Below, piece by piece: positions 1 to 9,458 of a stretch of DNA of 64,000 nucleotides. The notes beneath the pieces are model-generated. The model did no database searches. It saw nothing but the letters and a program-made list of their open reading frames with translations, and was not told the origin of the DNA. Numbering within the stretch: the stretch's first letter is position 1; each line of letters begins with the position of its first letter. Source of the DNA: Nitrospira sp. (GTDB lineage: Bacteria > Nitrospirota > Nitrospiria > Nitrospirales > Nitrospiraceae). The stretch lies in NCBI GenBank assembly GCA_024998625.1, contig JACOEL010000016.1, positions 44,552 to 108,551 of the forward strand. Reading direction: 5' to 3'. The position numbers were made by a program, and so were the translations under genes.

Positions 1-59
1 ACGTGCGAGCAGCCTCGGCGGGCTTCCGTCTCCGCGACGGCATTCATGAATAATCCGGG

Positions 60-446
60 CTAGGGTCGTTTCGGAAGGGCGAGTGCCGACTGGATCGTAT
101 GGAGCATGGCACCTGTCTCAATCGGTTCCAGCAGACAATACTCGATGTGGAGTTCGCGGACGACGCGCTGAAATTTCTCGCCTTCCAGTGCGGGATCGTG
201 CAGCGCCGCTGTGACGATCAGGCGAGCGGTGGAGAAGGTTTTGCGAAGTTCCATTAAGTCTTCCGGCCCTTGATCGTCCTCCGCGACGAATCGGTTGATC
301 ACCAGGTCGAGCTTGGACGACGTGGACTGAGCGCAGGCGGTCTGCAAGGTGGCACTGTGTTGAACAAAATGTTCCATGCCTGGTAAGGCCAGCTTGATAA
401 GCCGCTTCAGATTCGTGTCGGCATTGATGATCAGAATATTGGCCAT
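60..446 (-). CDS. Degenerate response-regulator receiver-like protein
   Basis: This 128-residue protein has the size and alternating hydrophobic strand pattern of a stand-alone receiver domain (N-terminal MANILIINAD, central DLVINR, late LLEPIE). The catalytic residues look lost: the usual acidic pair is NAD, the phospho-accepting Asp position reads N or R, and the conserved Lys before Pro is Glu. It therefore probably does not take part in ordinary phosphotransfer and may act as a protein-interaction module; this is inference. The start is supported by GGAGG about 5 bases upstream. The gene lies downstream of, and on the same strand as, a NarL-type regulator, with a 130-base gap. A second degenerate receiver lies at 16528-16941. 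Confidence 0.6.
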   Translation of the reverse strand: MANILIINADTNLKRLIKLALPGMEHFVQHSATLQTACAQSTSSKLDLVINRFVAEDDQGPEDLMELRKTFSTARLIVTAALHDPALEGEKFQRVVRELHIEYCLLEPIETGAMLHTIQSALALPKRP

Positions 447-576
447 AGTCCTCCGATGAGAGGGTGCAGGGTATACTGACCGGCGGCCGTGGGAATCTGT
501 ACAGACCGATCACAGGTGCCCGTCCGCTTGGGGAAAATTGCTGTACCGGGTCGGTCAACTCGATCATCCTTCAGTG

Positions 577-1284
577 TCAGACCAACTGCTGGTCTAGGGC
601 GTAGCGAATCAATTCTGCCGTGGTTCTCATTCCTAATTTGATGAGGAGCCGAGAACGGTAGGTGCTCACCGTTTTGATACTCAAATTGAGATGCTCCGCG
701 ATTTCCGTCAGGCGTCGTCCCTGTGCGATCCACTGTAGCACTTCAATCTCGCGATCCGAGAGTGTTGCCGGGAGGGTATCGGTGGAGGAGCTGTTCCGGT
801 GCGGTGGTCCCTCGTCCTGGCTGTGTTCGGTTTCGGGAGACGGCAGGTAGTCTCCACCTTGAAGAATGCGTGAGACCGCCAGCCGAAGTTCCTGCGGTCC
901 CCGCTCTTTTGTCAGGTATCCGAGTGCGCCGGCTCGGATGGCACGAGCCGAGTAATGTTCTTCGGCATAGATGCTGACAACCAGGACAGGCAAGGTCGGC
1001 CGTAACGATTTGAAAATGCGCAGGACTTCGAGACCCGGCATATCGGGCAGATTCAAGTCCAGGATGACGAGATCCCAGGTGTCTGTGCGAATGTGATCGA
1101 TTGCCTGGCGGGCAGAAGCTGTTTCGACAATGTCGGGCGTTAATCCGTCCTCAACGAGGAAGTCTCGCAGGAACTCTCGCAGACCACGACGGAGTAAGGC
1201 GTGGTCGTCCGCGAGCAGAATTCGTACATCGACTTTCGCCGGGGGTAAGTCTTGGCATGCATCCGCAGCCAGCGTTCCGCTCAT
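577..1284 (-). CDS. NarL/FixJ-type response regulator
   Basis: A 235-residue two-domain regulator. The N-terminal receiver (about residues 20-140) has the acidic pair in LLADDHALL, the phospho-acceptor D76 in VILDLNLPD, and the Lys in YLTKE. The C-terminal LuxR-type HTH (about 170-235) contains LSDREIEVLQWIAQGRR and the recognition helix around LSIKTVSTYRSRL. It should bind DNA when phosphorylated by a partner kinase, but no kinase gene is adjacent, so it is an orphan here. The linker between domains is long and acidic/Ser-rich. The proposed ATG has only a weak ribosome site, and the true start could lie a few codons downstream. Confidence 0.9.
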   Translation of the reverse strand: MSGTLAADACQDLPPAKVDVRILLADDHALLRRGLREFLRDFLVEDGLTPDIVETASARQAIDHIRTDTWDLVILDLNLPDMPGLEVLRIFKSLRPTLPVLVVSIYAEEHYSARAIRAGALGYLTKERGPQELRLAVSRILQGGDYLPSPETEHSQDEGPPHRNSSSTDTLPATLSDREIEVLQWIAQGRRLTEIAEHLNLSIKTVSTYRSRLLIKLGMRTTAELIRYALDQQLV

Positions 1285-1772
1285 GGAGCACCCCGGAGCT
1301 CATCTCTGCCCGTTCCTGGCCGAGCGCAGGGAATGGGCCGAGCCACCCTCGCGTCGGTGTCGTTGTGGGGGGCCGTCAATGTCTGGGTCGTAAGCGGAGA
1401 GAACACTCGATAGGCTCCTGTATGTCGTCTAGTCGTGGCAGCCACTGACTCGGACATCGACGCTGAAGACCTCGTTCTGCCGGAACCCATTCGGGCCGAC
1501 GGGAACGTCCGAGGGCTTGCCTTTCGATTCCTAATCCCACGTGCTCAGCCGATTCATCCCCTGGAGCAGGGTAACAAACTAAGAGAAAATTCCTAATTCA
1601 TATGGACTGGAGATCTACCACGAACACCGAGTGACCGAATAGAGCTAAAGGGCCCTATTGTGGCCCTGGAGCTATGCCTAACCTGTCGCAATTGTTGATT
1701 GAAAGGAACGGCTTCAGGGTGGGAGCTGGGGGCTAGTGGACTAATGGAGGTTGGCGAGAGTTCGCTCACAGG
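1285..1772. other. Intergenic region between NarL regulator and M32 peptidase
   Basis: About 490 bases without a convincing gene. The left half is the leader of the NarL-type regulator; a 69-codon frame there lacks a ribosome site and family features. The middle (about 1575-1640) is clearly AT-richer and may carry the promoter of the regulator. A short inverted repeat, AGGGCC/GGCCCT, lies at 1649-1667 without a following T-tract. No repeat, tRNA or transposon was recognised. Confidence 0.4.
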
Positions 1773-3293
1773 TCAAAGGCGGTATAATTCCCCATACTTC
1801 GTTTCGAGATAACGGAGAAAGGGTTCCGGGTTCACCCCGTTACCCGTCACCCGTCGGGCCAGATGGTCCGGTGTGAACATCCGTCCCCAGCGGTGGATCT
1901 TCTGCTCGAGCCATCGTCGCAGCGGCAAGAGGTGTCCTGCCCTCATGTCCTCCTCCATCTGCGGAAGTTCGAGTGTGGCTTGTTCGAAGAATTGGACGGA
2001 ATACAGGTTGCCCAAGGTGTAGGTCGGGAAATAGCCGAAGGCGCCCATCGACCAATGCACATCCTGCAGGACCCCCTCGGCATCCCGTTCCGGCACAATA
2101 CCCAAATATGACCGCATTTTCTCGTTCCAGAGGCCGGGCAGGTCATCTGGTTCTGCTCGTCCCTCGATGAGGGCCTGCTCAATTTCGACGCGTACCATGA
2201 TGTGCAGGTTATAGGTCAATTCGTCGGCTTCGACGCGGATCAGCGAGGGGGCGGCCCGGTTGATGGCTGCGTAGAACCGGTCGAGAGGCACGTCGGCTAA
2301 CTGCTGCGGGAACGTGTGCTGTAACATGGGGTAGAAGCAGTGCCAGAACGCACGGGACCGGCCGACACAATTTTCCCAAAGGCGGGACTGACTTTCGTGA
2401 AAGCCGAGTGACACGGATTCGCCGAGGGGTGTGCCATAATAGCGAGGGTCCAAGCCTTGATCGTACAGGCCATGGCCCCCTTCATGGATGCAACTAAACA
2501 GGCATGACGGCAGATCGTGCTCAAAAACTCGTGTCGTCACCCGGACATCGGTCGGATGAAAAGAGGTCGTGAAGGGATGGGCCGAGAGGTCGAGGCGCCC
2601 GCGCTCGAAGTCGTAGCCCATGGCGGTCAGCACAAGCCGACCAAACTCCACCTGCTTGGACTGGTCGAAGCTCTGGTGCAGGCAACGGTCGTCGATGGTG
2701 ACGGTACTGCCCTGAACGCGCCGTAAGAGTGGGACAAGGCGTTCCCGCAATTGTGTGAGGAGCGGCGCGAGTTGGGCGATGGTGACACCCGGCTCATACG
2801 TATCCAAGAGCGCATCGTAGGGCGAGTTTCGATACCCCAGATACCGAGCCTCATCGCGTTTGAGATCCAGGATGATCTTCAGTGAAGGCAGAAATTTTGA
2901 GAACCGGCTTTCTTCCCGTGCCGTCACCCAGGCCTGCTGGGCCAGGGAACACTCGCGGCTGAGGCGGATCACAAAGTCTGATGGAAGTTTCTTGGCCCGG
3001 CTGAAGTCGCGCCAGGTTTCTCGCAACAGCGACCGGGAAGGTTCATCCCAACTGTCGGCGGCCTGTCCGGTGGCGGGGTCGATCCATTCGGTGAGCAGCG
3101 TTTCGAGCTCAGCGGATACGAGTCTTTGATGGGCAAGACCTTCGAGCGTCGCGATTTGTTCCGCGCGTGCCGCCCCGCCGCCGGCGGGCATATATGTCTC
3201 CTGGTCCCACGAGAGAACTGCGGCCGCGCTCTGGATGCGCCGGATTTCCAGCAACCGAGTCGTCAGCGGTTCCAATGTCGTCAGTGTCTTCAC
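1773..3293 (-). CDS. M32 family carboxypeptidase (Taq type)
   Basis: About 506 residues, the usual length for thermostable carboxypeptidase Taq, a cytoplasmic zinc metallocarboxypeptidase that removes C-terminal residues from peptides. The zinc motif HEGGH is seen in CIHEGGHGLYDQGL, followed by family-typical blocks GESVSLGFHESQSRLWEN and TYNLHIMVRVEIEQALIEG. The N-terminus LSWDQETYMPAGG also matches the family. The start is taken as GTG at 3291-3293 because GGAGAAGGAG precedes it at good spacing and the matching family sequence begins there; an upstream ATG would add 46 basic residues with no family similarity. It is divergent from the O-methyltransferase gene; the two starts are about 86 bases apart. 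Confidence 0.93.
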   Translation of the reverse strand: MKTLTTLEPLTTRLLEIRRIQSAAAVLSWDQETYMPAGGGAARAEQIATLEGLAHQRLVSAELETLLTEWIDPATGQAADSWDEPSRSLLRETWRDFSRAKKLPSDFVIRLSRECSLAQQAWVTAREESRFSKFLPSLKIILDLKRDEARYLGYRNSPYDALLDTYEPGVTIAQLAPLLTQLRERLVPLLRRVQGSTVTIDDRCLHQSFDQSKQVEFGRLVLTAMGYDFERGRLDLSAHPFTTSFHPTDVRVTTRVFEHDLPSCLFSCIHEGGHGLYDQGLDPRYYGTPLGESVSLGFHESQSRLWENCVGRSRAFWHCFYPMLQHTFPQQLADVPLDRFYAAINRAAPSLIRVEADELTYNLHIMVRVEIEQALIEGRAEPDDLPGLWNEKMRSYLGIVPERDAEGVLQDVHWSMGAFGYFPTYTLGNLYSVQFFEQATLELPQMEEDMRAGHLLPLRRWLEQKIHRWGRMFTPDHLARRVTGNGVNPEPFLRYLETKYGELYRL

Positions 3294-3379
3294 CCTCAGA
3301 CTCCTTCTCCGGGCACGTCCATGGTATGATCCGGCGGCCGGTGCGAATTGTCGCACAACTCTCTGCCGGAGTGAAACCG

Positions 3380-4030
3380 ATGACCGATCTCGTGTTGCCG
3401 AAAATTGATGCTTACGCGGCTGCCTATTCATTGCCCGAAACTCCCATCCGCCGCGCGCTTCGCGAGGAGACGGAACGGACGATGGAGTTTGCGCGTATGT
3501 TGGTGGGGCCGCTTGAAGGGGCCTTCCTGCATATGATGGCCCGCCTGGTGCAGGCCAAGCGAGTGCTGGAAATCGGCATGTTCACGGGCTATAGCGCGCT
3601 GTGTTTTGCCGAGGCGTTGCCGGATCAAGGGCGGGTCACGACGTGTGAAATCGATGACGCGTCTGCAGCGGTTGCCCGGCGATTTTTTGCGCAATCCCCC
3701 CATGGTCGCAAGGTCGAGATCCATATGGGGCCGGCTTTGGAGACGATGGCGGGACTCAGGGGTCCCTTCGATCTTATTTTTATCGATGCCGACAAGCAAA
3801 ACTATGTGAGTTACTATCGCCGCGCGATGGAGTTGTTGTCCCCGCGCGGGGTGATTCTCATCGACAATGTGTTGTGGGACGGCGGCGTGTTGCTCGAACC
3901 GCCGCCCGATGACCGTACTGCTGCGATTCAGGAACTCAACCGGGTCGTGAGGACGGACAAGCGGGTGTCCGCTGTGTTGGCGACCATCCGGGACGGGATC
4001 TGGATCATCACCCCGACACCATCCGCCTAG
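3380..4030 (+). CDS. SAM-dependent O-methyltransferase (caffeoyl-CoA type)
   Basis: A 216-residue class I methyltransferase of the caffeoyl-CoA/catechol O-methyltransferase family (Methyltransf_3). The SAM-binding motif I is VLEIGMFTGYSALCFAEAL, followed by TTCEIDDA for ribose contact. The metal-binding and catalytic region is FDLIFIDADKQNYVSYY, and IDNVLWDGGV follows. The bacterial substrate is unknown; small catechol-like or hydroxylated compounds are typical. ATG 3380 is chosen because GGAG ends 8 bases upstream; GTG 3371 in the same frame is an alternative. The frame stays open further upstream but without family similarity. The gene runs toward the EamA transporter with a 59-base gap, so co-transcription is possible. 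Confidence 0.92.
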   Translation: MTDLVLPKIDAYAAAYSLPETPIRRALREETERTMEFARMLVGPLEGAFLHMMARLVQAKRVLEIGMFTGYSALCFAEALPDQGRVTTCEIDDASAAVARRFFAQSPHGRKVEIHMGPALETMAGLRGPFDLIFIDADKQNYVSYYRRAMELLSPRGVILIDNVLWDGGVLLEPPPDDRTAAIQELNRVVRTDKRVSAVLATIRDGIWIITPTPSA

Positions 4031-4089
4031 AAGCCGGTATTCGCGGCCCGTGGCAACCCACGTGTGTCGTCGATTGAGGAATTGCGTCC

Positions 4090-5001
4090 ATGCAGAAGCC
4101 ATCGGTATTTGCCGCCTATGCCGCGTTGACCACCTCGGCGCTAGTCTGGGGCGGGTCCATTGTGGGGCAGAAGCTGGCGCTCGGCGCGTTTTCGGCAGTG
4201 GAAACGTCCCTGTTGCGCAGCTTCGGCGCGCTGGTGATCCTGATTCCTCTCTGGTGGTGGAGCGAAGGCGGGCGTACGACGTGGACCGCTCGCGATCTCA
4301 AGCTGTTGTCGCTGCTGGGGCTGGGGGTCCTGGGTAACCATCTTCTGACTCTCATCGGCCTGCGTTACATCGGCGCTGCGACCGCCGGCGTGATTATCGG
4401 CGCCAGCCCGGCCATTACGGCTTTGCTGTCGTCCCTGCTCGTGCGAGATATTCCGTTCAAAACGGTGGCGGCTGGTTGTGCGGTCTCCTTTGCCGGAGTC
4501 GCACTCGTGTCCGGTATCGGAGGAGAGGCGCCGAGTGGGGATAGTCCCTGGCTGGGCGGCATGTTGGTGTTGTTGGGATTGGTCAGTTGGGCGCTGTATT
4601 CCATCGGCGGTCGCCAGGTGATGGAGCGGCTGTCTCCGCTCACCGTCAACTGGACGACACTGCTGCTGTCGCTCCTGTTGCAGATTCCTCTGCTGTGGAC
4701 CGATCAGAAGTTGCTGCTTACGGGAGCGAGTGTGGTACCGGTCTCAGGGTGGGTGGCCTTAGGGTATCTCATCGTGTTCGCCACGGCATTGGGGCAGCAG
4801 GCCTGGTTGTATGGGGTGCAAGGGGTGGGTCCTTCGCGGGCCGGCGTGTTCGTGAATCTCATCCCGGTATCGGCTCTGCTTCTGTCCGCGCTCGTGTTGG
4901 GTGAGGCGATCGGCATCCGCGAGATCGTGGGTATTGTGCTCATCCTTGCCGGCGTCTGGCTGGTCGGTTGGCAATCGGCCCGGCTCAAGCAAGCCGACTG
5001 A
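4090..5001 (+). CDS. EamA/DMT-superfamily transporter
   Basis: A 303-residue inner-membrane protein with ten predicted hydrophobic segments arranged as two EamA repeats, the hallmark of the drug/metabolite transporter superfamily. The first repeat begins YAALTTSALVWGGSIVGQKL with the typical W-G near the start. The second begins near SWALYSIGGRQVM, and the C-terminal REIVGIVLILAGVWLVG closes the fold. Such proteins export or import small metabolites or amino acids; the substrate cannot be read from sequence. The gene follows the O-methyltransferase gene closely. ATG 4090 begins directly at the first membrane segment. Confidence 0.92.
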   Translation: MQKPSVFAAYAALTTSALVWGGSIVGQKLALGAFSAVETSLLRSFGALVILIPLWWWSEGGRTTWTARDLKLLSLLGLGVLGNHLLTLIGLRYIGAATAGVIIGASPAITALLSSLLVRDIPFKTVAAGCAVSFAGVALVSGIGGEAPSGDSPWLGGMLVLLGLVSWALYSIGGRQVMERLSPLTVNWTTLLLSLLLQIPLLWTDQKLLLTGASVVPVSGWVALGYLIVFATALGQQAWLYGVQGVGPSRAGVFVNLIPVSALLLSALVLGEAIGIREIVGIVLILAGVWLVGWQSARLKQAD

Positions 5002-5424
5002 TGCGCCGTCCATTCTTTACACAGATGTTCTTCCCGCCCACAGATAGACGCAGTAGGTTGTTGTAACATCATCGGTTTATCGACGCAGGTCGCACTTCCG
5101 TAAAGCAGCGGTTTCGACACTCATCTATTAATTAGGCCTTCCTGAAGCCGTGGCTCTGCTTTGCTGCATCGGTATGTCACGCAAGTCCACTCCGTGATTC
5201 GGGTCCGCATTCAGGAGTTGACTACTCATAGTCTTGCTCCCTTTTCGTCGTCTCACCTGATGAGATGGCGTGCCTGTCTACCGTGACTCCATGGAGTAGG
5301 GCCATAGTAGGGCCGATTGCCGGGGTTTACCTCAGTGAATCATGGGCGTATCTTACGGAAGGTTATTGGAAAACCGACTTGCGAATCGGTTATCCGTTCG
5401 GAAAAGTTGAGGACACGATTCGAG
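5002..5424. other. Intergenic leader before hybrid histidine kinase
   Basis: About 420 bases. No gene, strong terminator or perfect inverted repeat was found. The right end is open in the kinase frame from TTG 5317, so part of it could be coding if a start upstream of 5425 is used. The block around 5035-5145 is AT-richer and may hold promoter or operator sites, but no convincing -35/-10 pair was found. Confidence 0.35.
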
Positions 5425-8400
5425 ATGCTCCCCGCAATTTGCTTTATAACTTTCGGCGTCTTTGCCTTAGATGTGGCGATTCCGCTGGGGCATGGGATCT
5501 GGCTTCTGTACCTGTTCCCGCTTTGGCTGAGTTCACGACTGGCCTTGCCTGCGGCTCCTCTGCGATTGGCCTCGGTATGCACCGTCCTGCTCGTAGTGGG
5601 ACTGTGGCTTGCGCCCCCCGGAGTCGATGTGACGACGGTGATGTTCAGTCGTGCCCTGGGTACCGTCATGATTTGGGGAGCCGCCTATCTGCTGTCGCAG
5701 CGGCGGGAAGCGGAGGACGCACTTCGTTCCGCCAATAGCCGTTTGGAATTGCGAGTGGCGGAGCAGACGAAGAATCTGGTGTCCGTCAACGACCGGCTGA
5801 GGGCTCAATTGGTTGAGCAGCAGCGGATAGAGGCCGAGCTGCGTGAGAGTCGCCAGCGGTTCGAACTGGCTGCGGAAGGTGCGGATGTTGGGGTGTGGGA
5901 GTGGGACCTGCAGGAACACACCGCCTACTATTCCCCGCGCTGGAAAAGCCAGCTTGGATGCGCCGAATCGGAAATCGGGGGGACGGTCGCCGACTGGGAG
6001 GCGCGTCTTCACCCTGACGATCGCGCGCGGGCGCTGGCGACGGTCACGTTGTTTCAGGAAGGATATACCAAACAGTATCGTCTGGACCATCGCCTCCGGC
6101 ATCACGATGGGTCCTATCGTTGGATTTCCTCGCTGGGCGCGGGAGTGTTCGATGAGCAGGGGCGGATGATCCGGATGACCGGCATTCACCTCGATGTTAC
6201 CGCGAGGACACAGGCTGAGGAGGCGAGACGAGAAAGCGAAGACCGATACCGCGCATTGGTGGAACAGGCCGGCGATATCATTTATCGAACCGATGCCGAC
6301 GGGAGGTTCACCTACTGTAACCCGACCTCGCTTCGTGTCCTGGGCTATCTTCCGGAGGAGTTGCTCGGTCGGCACTACTTAGAGATCATTCTGCCGCAGT
6401 GCCGTTCGCAAGCCGCGCGGTTCTATGGCCGCCAGTTTATCCGTAAAACGCCTCGTACCGTCTATGAGGTGCCGGTGGCTACCAAGGACGGCCGGGAAGT
6501 GTGGTTGGGGCAACATACGCAGCTGTTACTGGAGGGGGGCGTCGTCAGCGGCTTTCAAGTGGTGGCCCGGGATATCACCGAGCGGAAAGGGGTCGAGCAG
6601 GCGTTGCGCGAAAGCGAGGAGCGCTTTTCCAAGGCGTTTCACAGCAGTCCGGCCGGGATGGCGATCAGCCGACTTGAGGACGGTCGGGTGCTCGACGTGA
6701 ATGAGGCATTCGTGCGGGTGTCCGGATTTTCCCGTGAAGAGCTGATCGGCATGTCCTCGCTCGACGTCGGAATCTGGGTGAATCCGGAGGATCGCCGGCA
6801 CTTGGCCGAGATACTGAGGCGAGACGGGTTTCTGCGACATCTGGAAAAAGAGTTCCGCACGAAATCCGGCGAGGTGCGGCACGGGCTGTTCAATGTCGAG
6901 CCGGTTTGCATCGGCCGGGAGACCTGCGTGCTCACCCTCGTGCTGGACATCACGAGACGCACGGAGGCGGAGGCGGCGTTGCGTCGCAGTCAATCAGTGC
7001 TGCAGGCGCACCAACATGCCTTGATGCGTCTGACAAAAAGCCAGCATATCGGGTCGGGAGACTGGCAGTCGGCGCTGGAAGAACTGATGCAGACGTCGGC
7101 ACTGGTGCTGGCCGTGGATCGGGCGAGTGTCTGGTTGCTGGATCGAACCGGAACAATACTGGACTGTGTGGAGCTGTATGAGCAAGGTCAGGCGCGGCAT
7201 TCACGGGGGCAACGATTGAATGTGGCCGAGTACCCCCGCTACTTCGCAGAATTGCTCCAGGAGCAAATGGTCGATGCGCATGATGTCGCCGCTGATCCTC
7301 GCACGAGCGAGTTGGTGCAGCCCTATCTCGGGGCTCTCGGGATTGCTTCATTGTTGGACGTGCCCATTTTCTTCGGCGGTCGATTGGCCGGCGTGGTCTG
7401 TCATGAGCGGGTCGGCGTGCCGCGCGAGTGGACGCGAGAAGAAGTGCAGTTCGCCACGTCCGTCGGGAATCTCGTGACCCTGGCCTACGAAGCGAAGCAA
7501 CGGCTGGAGGCTGAAAATGCGCTCATGGCGGCGAAGGAGGCGGCCGAGTTCGCGAACCGGGCCAAGAGCGACTTCCTGGCGACCATGAGCCATGAGATCA
7601 GGACTCCGATGAATGCGATCGTCGGCATGGCGGATCTGTTGTCGGAAACACCCTTGAGCGAGGATCAGCGGGAGTATGTGCAGATTTTTCGCGACGCCGG
7701 GAGCAACCTGCTCAGCCTGATCAACGATGTGCTGGATCTCTCAAAAATCGAAGCCGGCCACTTGGATCTGGATTTGGTGGACTTCGATCTCAACGACCTG
7801 GTGCAACGGGCGGCTGAACTGGTTGCCGTGCGCGCCAGCGAGAAAAACCTGGAGTTGGCCTACCAGATTCAGCCGGATGTGCCGACGTCGCTGGTGGGCG
7901 ACCCGAATCGTCTCCGGCAGGTGCTGCTCAACCTGTTGGGCAATGCCATCAAGTTCACCGATGAAGGCGAAGTGGTCTTGCGTGTGGAACGGGACCCGCA
8001 GGCGGACGGCCCCGGGACCATCCTGTTTACGGTGCGGGATACCGGCATCGGAATTCCCACAGACAAGCTGGCTGCCATCTTCGAACAATTTACCCAGGTG
8101 GATTCCTCAACGACCCGTCCGTACAGCGGCACCGGGCTTGGATTGACGATTTCCCGGCGATTGGTTGAGCGGATGGGCGGCAAAATGTGGGTGGACAGCG
8201 AGCTGGGCAGGGGGAGTACGTTCAGCTTCACCGCCAAGTTTGCCGTGCATGTTCAACCCGCGCCGGCGGTTCCGCCGGCGCAGTGGGAGCAATTGGCGAG
8301 CTTGCGGACCTTGATCGTGGACGACAATGCGACTAACCGCCTGATTGTGCGGGAAACGCTGGCGGGATGGGGCATTCCCGCGGCCGAAGTCCCGGGCGGC

Positions 8401-9444
8401 GAGGAGGCGCTGTTCGAGCTGCGTCGCGCGTCGAAGGCCGGTGTGCCGTATCGATTGGTGATCTTGGATGTGCGCATGCCGAAACTCAGCGGGTGGCAGG
8501 TTGCGGAGACGATTTCACGTACGCCGGGCCTGGCAGGGGTATCCATGATCATGCTGACCTCCGAACGGCGCGCCGGGGACCAGGCGCGGGCCCGTGAGTG
8601 CGGAGTCGTGCGCTATCTCACGAAACCGTTTCGACGATCGGATTTGTTCAACGGCATGATGGCGGTGATCGGCAAGGCGGCGCTAGCTGAGGGGCATGCG
8701 CTGTTGCCTCAGCCGCTTGATTCGACCGGGGAAATGCCTGGGCTGAAGGTCCTGTTGGCCGAAGATTTTGTCGACAACCGCCGCATGATGGAGTTTTATT
8801 TCAAATCGACACCCCATCGGGTTGAGACGGCGGCCAACGGCCAACTTGCCGTCGAGATGTTCCAGAGGGGCTCGTACGATCTGGTGCTGATGGATATTCA
8901 GATGCCCGTGCTGGATGGGTATGCCGCGACGAGGGCGATCCGGTCGTGGGAGCAGGCGCAGGGCCGGAGTCCGGTACCGATTCTGGCGCTGACGGCCAAT
9001 GCGTTGCAGAGTGAAGTCCAGCGGAGTCTGGATGCGGGGTGTACGGCGCATTTGACGAAACCCATCCGTAAGGCCCGCCTGCTGGAAGCCATACAACTGT
9101 ATTTCCATACGTCCGTTCCGGTCGCGTCGTCGTCGGATGCGTCAGCCGAATCCATCGTGTTGCAGGTGAACGGAGAGTTTGAATCCCTGATGCCGGGGTT
9201 CCTGGAGCATCGACGGCAGGAACTCGTCCAGATTGCGGACGCATTGGATCGAGGAGATTTTGAGACGATTCGCGAAATCGGGCATGGACTTAAGGGGGCC
9301 GGGGGGACCTATGGCCTCGAAGCAATCAGCGCCTATGGGCGAGCCTTGGAGACGGCGGCGGGTCAGAAGGACGGCGAGTGCGTTCGCGAGGCGCTTCATA
9401 GGCTCACCCGTTTTCTAGAGCGGCTGCAACTGGTCTATGTGTAA
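5425..9444 (+). CDS. Membrane-anchored multi-sensor hybrid histidine kinase (PAS x3, GAF, REC x2, HPt)
   Basis: About 1339 residues. Domain order: hydrophobic N-terminus with several membrane segments (1-100), coiled coil (100-145), PAS/PAC about 142-262, 270-388 and 396-515, GAF about 525-690, HisKA with H723 in MSHEIRTPMNAIVGM, HATPase with LLNLLGNAIKFTDEG and RDTGIGIP. A first receiver (D1015 in VILDVRMPK, LTKPF), a second receiver (D1157 in VLMDIQMPV) and a C-terminal HPt domain (H1287 in GHGLKGAGGTYG) follow. All phosphorelay residues are present, so a full His-Asp-His-Asp relay is possible. The stop is 14 bases before the NtrC-type regulator, its likely output. ATG 5425 is preceded by GAGG and begins at the first membrane helix; upstream in-frame TTG/GTG starts exist. 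Confidence 0.93.
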   Translation: MLPAICFITFGVFALDVAIPLGHGIWLLYLFPLWLSSRLALPAAPLRLASVCTVLLVVGLWLAPPGVDVTTVMFSRALGTVMIWGAAYLLSQRREAEDALRSANSRLELRVAEQTKNLVSVNDRLRAQLVEQQRIEAELRESRQRFELAAEGADVGVWEWDLQEHTAYYSPRWKSQLGCAESEIGGTVADWEARLHPDDRARALATVTLFQEGYTKQYRLDHRLRHHDGSYRWISSLGAGVFDEQGRMIRMTGIHLDVTARTQAEEARRESEDRYRALVEQAGDIIYRTDADGRFTYCNPTSLRVLGYLPEELLGRHYLEIILPQCRSQAARFYGRQFIRKTPRTVYEVPVATKDGREVWLGQHTQLLLEGGVVSGFQVVARDITERKGVEQALRESEERFSKAFHSSPAGMAISRLEDGRVLDVNEAFVRVSGFSREELIGMSSLDVGIWVNPEDRRHLAEILRRDGFLRHLEKEFRTKSGEVRHGLFNVEPVCIGRETCVLTLVLDITRRTEAEAALRRSQSVLQAHQHALMRLTKSQHIGSGDWQSALEELMQTSALVLAVDRASVWLLDRTGTILDCVELYEQGQARHSRGQRLNVAEYPRYFAELLQEQMVDAHDVAADPRTSELVQPYLGALGIASLLDVPIFFGGRLAGVVCHERVGVPREWTREEVQFATSVGNLVTLAYEAKQRLEAENALMAAKEAAEFANRAKSDFLATMSHEIRTPMNAIVGMADLLSETPLSEDQREYVQIFRDAGSNLLSLINDVLDLSKIEAGHLDLDLVDFDLNDLVQRAAELVAVRASEKNLELAYQIQPDVPTSLVGDPNRLRQVLLNLLGNAIKFTDEGEVVLRVERDPQADGPGTILFTVRDTGIGIPTDKLAAIFEQFTQVDSSTTRPYSGTGLGLTISRRLVERMGGKMWVDSELGRGSTFSFTAKFAVHVQPAPAVPPAQWEQLASLRTLIVDDNATNRLIVRETLAGWGIPAAEVPGGEEALFELRRASKAGVPYRLVILDVRMPKLSGWQVAETISRTPGLAGVSMIMLTSERRAGDQARARECGVVRYLTKPFRRSDLFNGMMAVIGKAALAEGHALLPQPLDSTGEMPGLKVLLAEDFVDNRRMMEFYFKSTPHRVETAANGQLAVEMFQRGSYDLVLMDIQMPVLDGYAATRAIRSWEQAQGRSPVPILALTANALQSEVQRSLDAGCTAHLTKPIRKARLLEAIQLYFHTSVPVASSSDASAESIVLQVNGEFESLMPGFLEHRRQELVQIADALDRGDFETIREIGHGLKGAGGTYGLEAISAYGRALETAAGQKDGECVREALHRLTRFLERLQLVYV

Positions 9445-9458
9445 GGAGTAAGCAAGCC

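Noticed and set aside
1281..1490. 69-codon minus-strand frame ending at the NarL regulator start
   Set aside because: No ribosome site, low-complexity Arg/Thr/Ser content and no family features.
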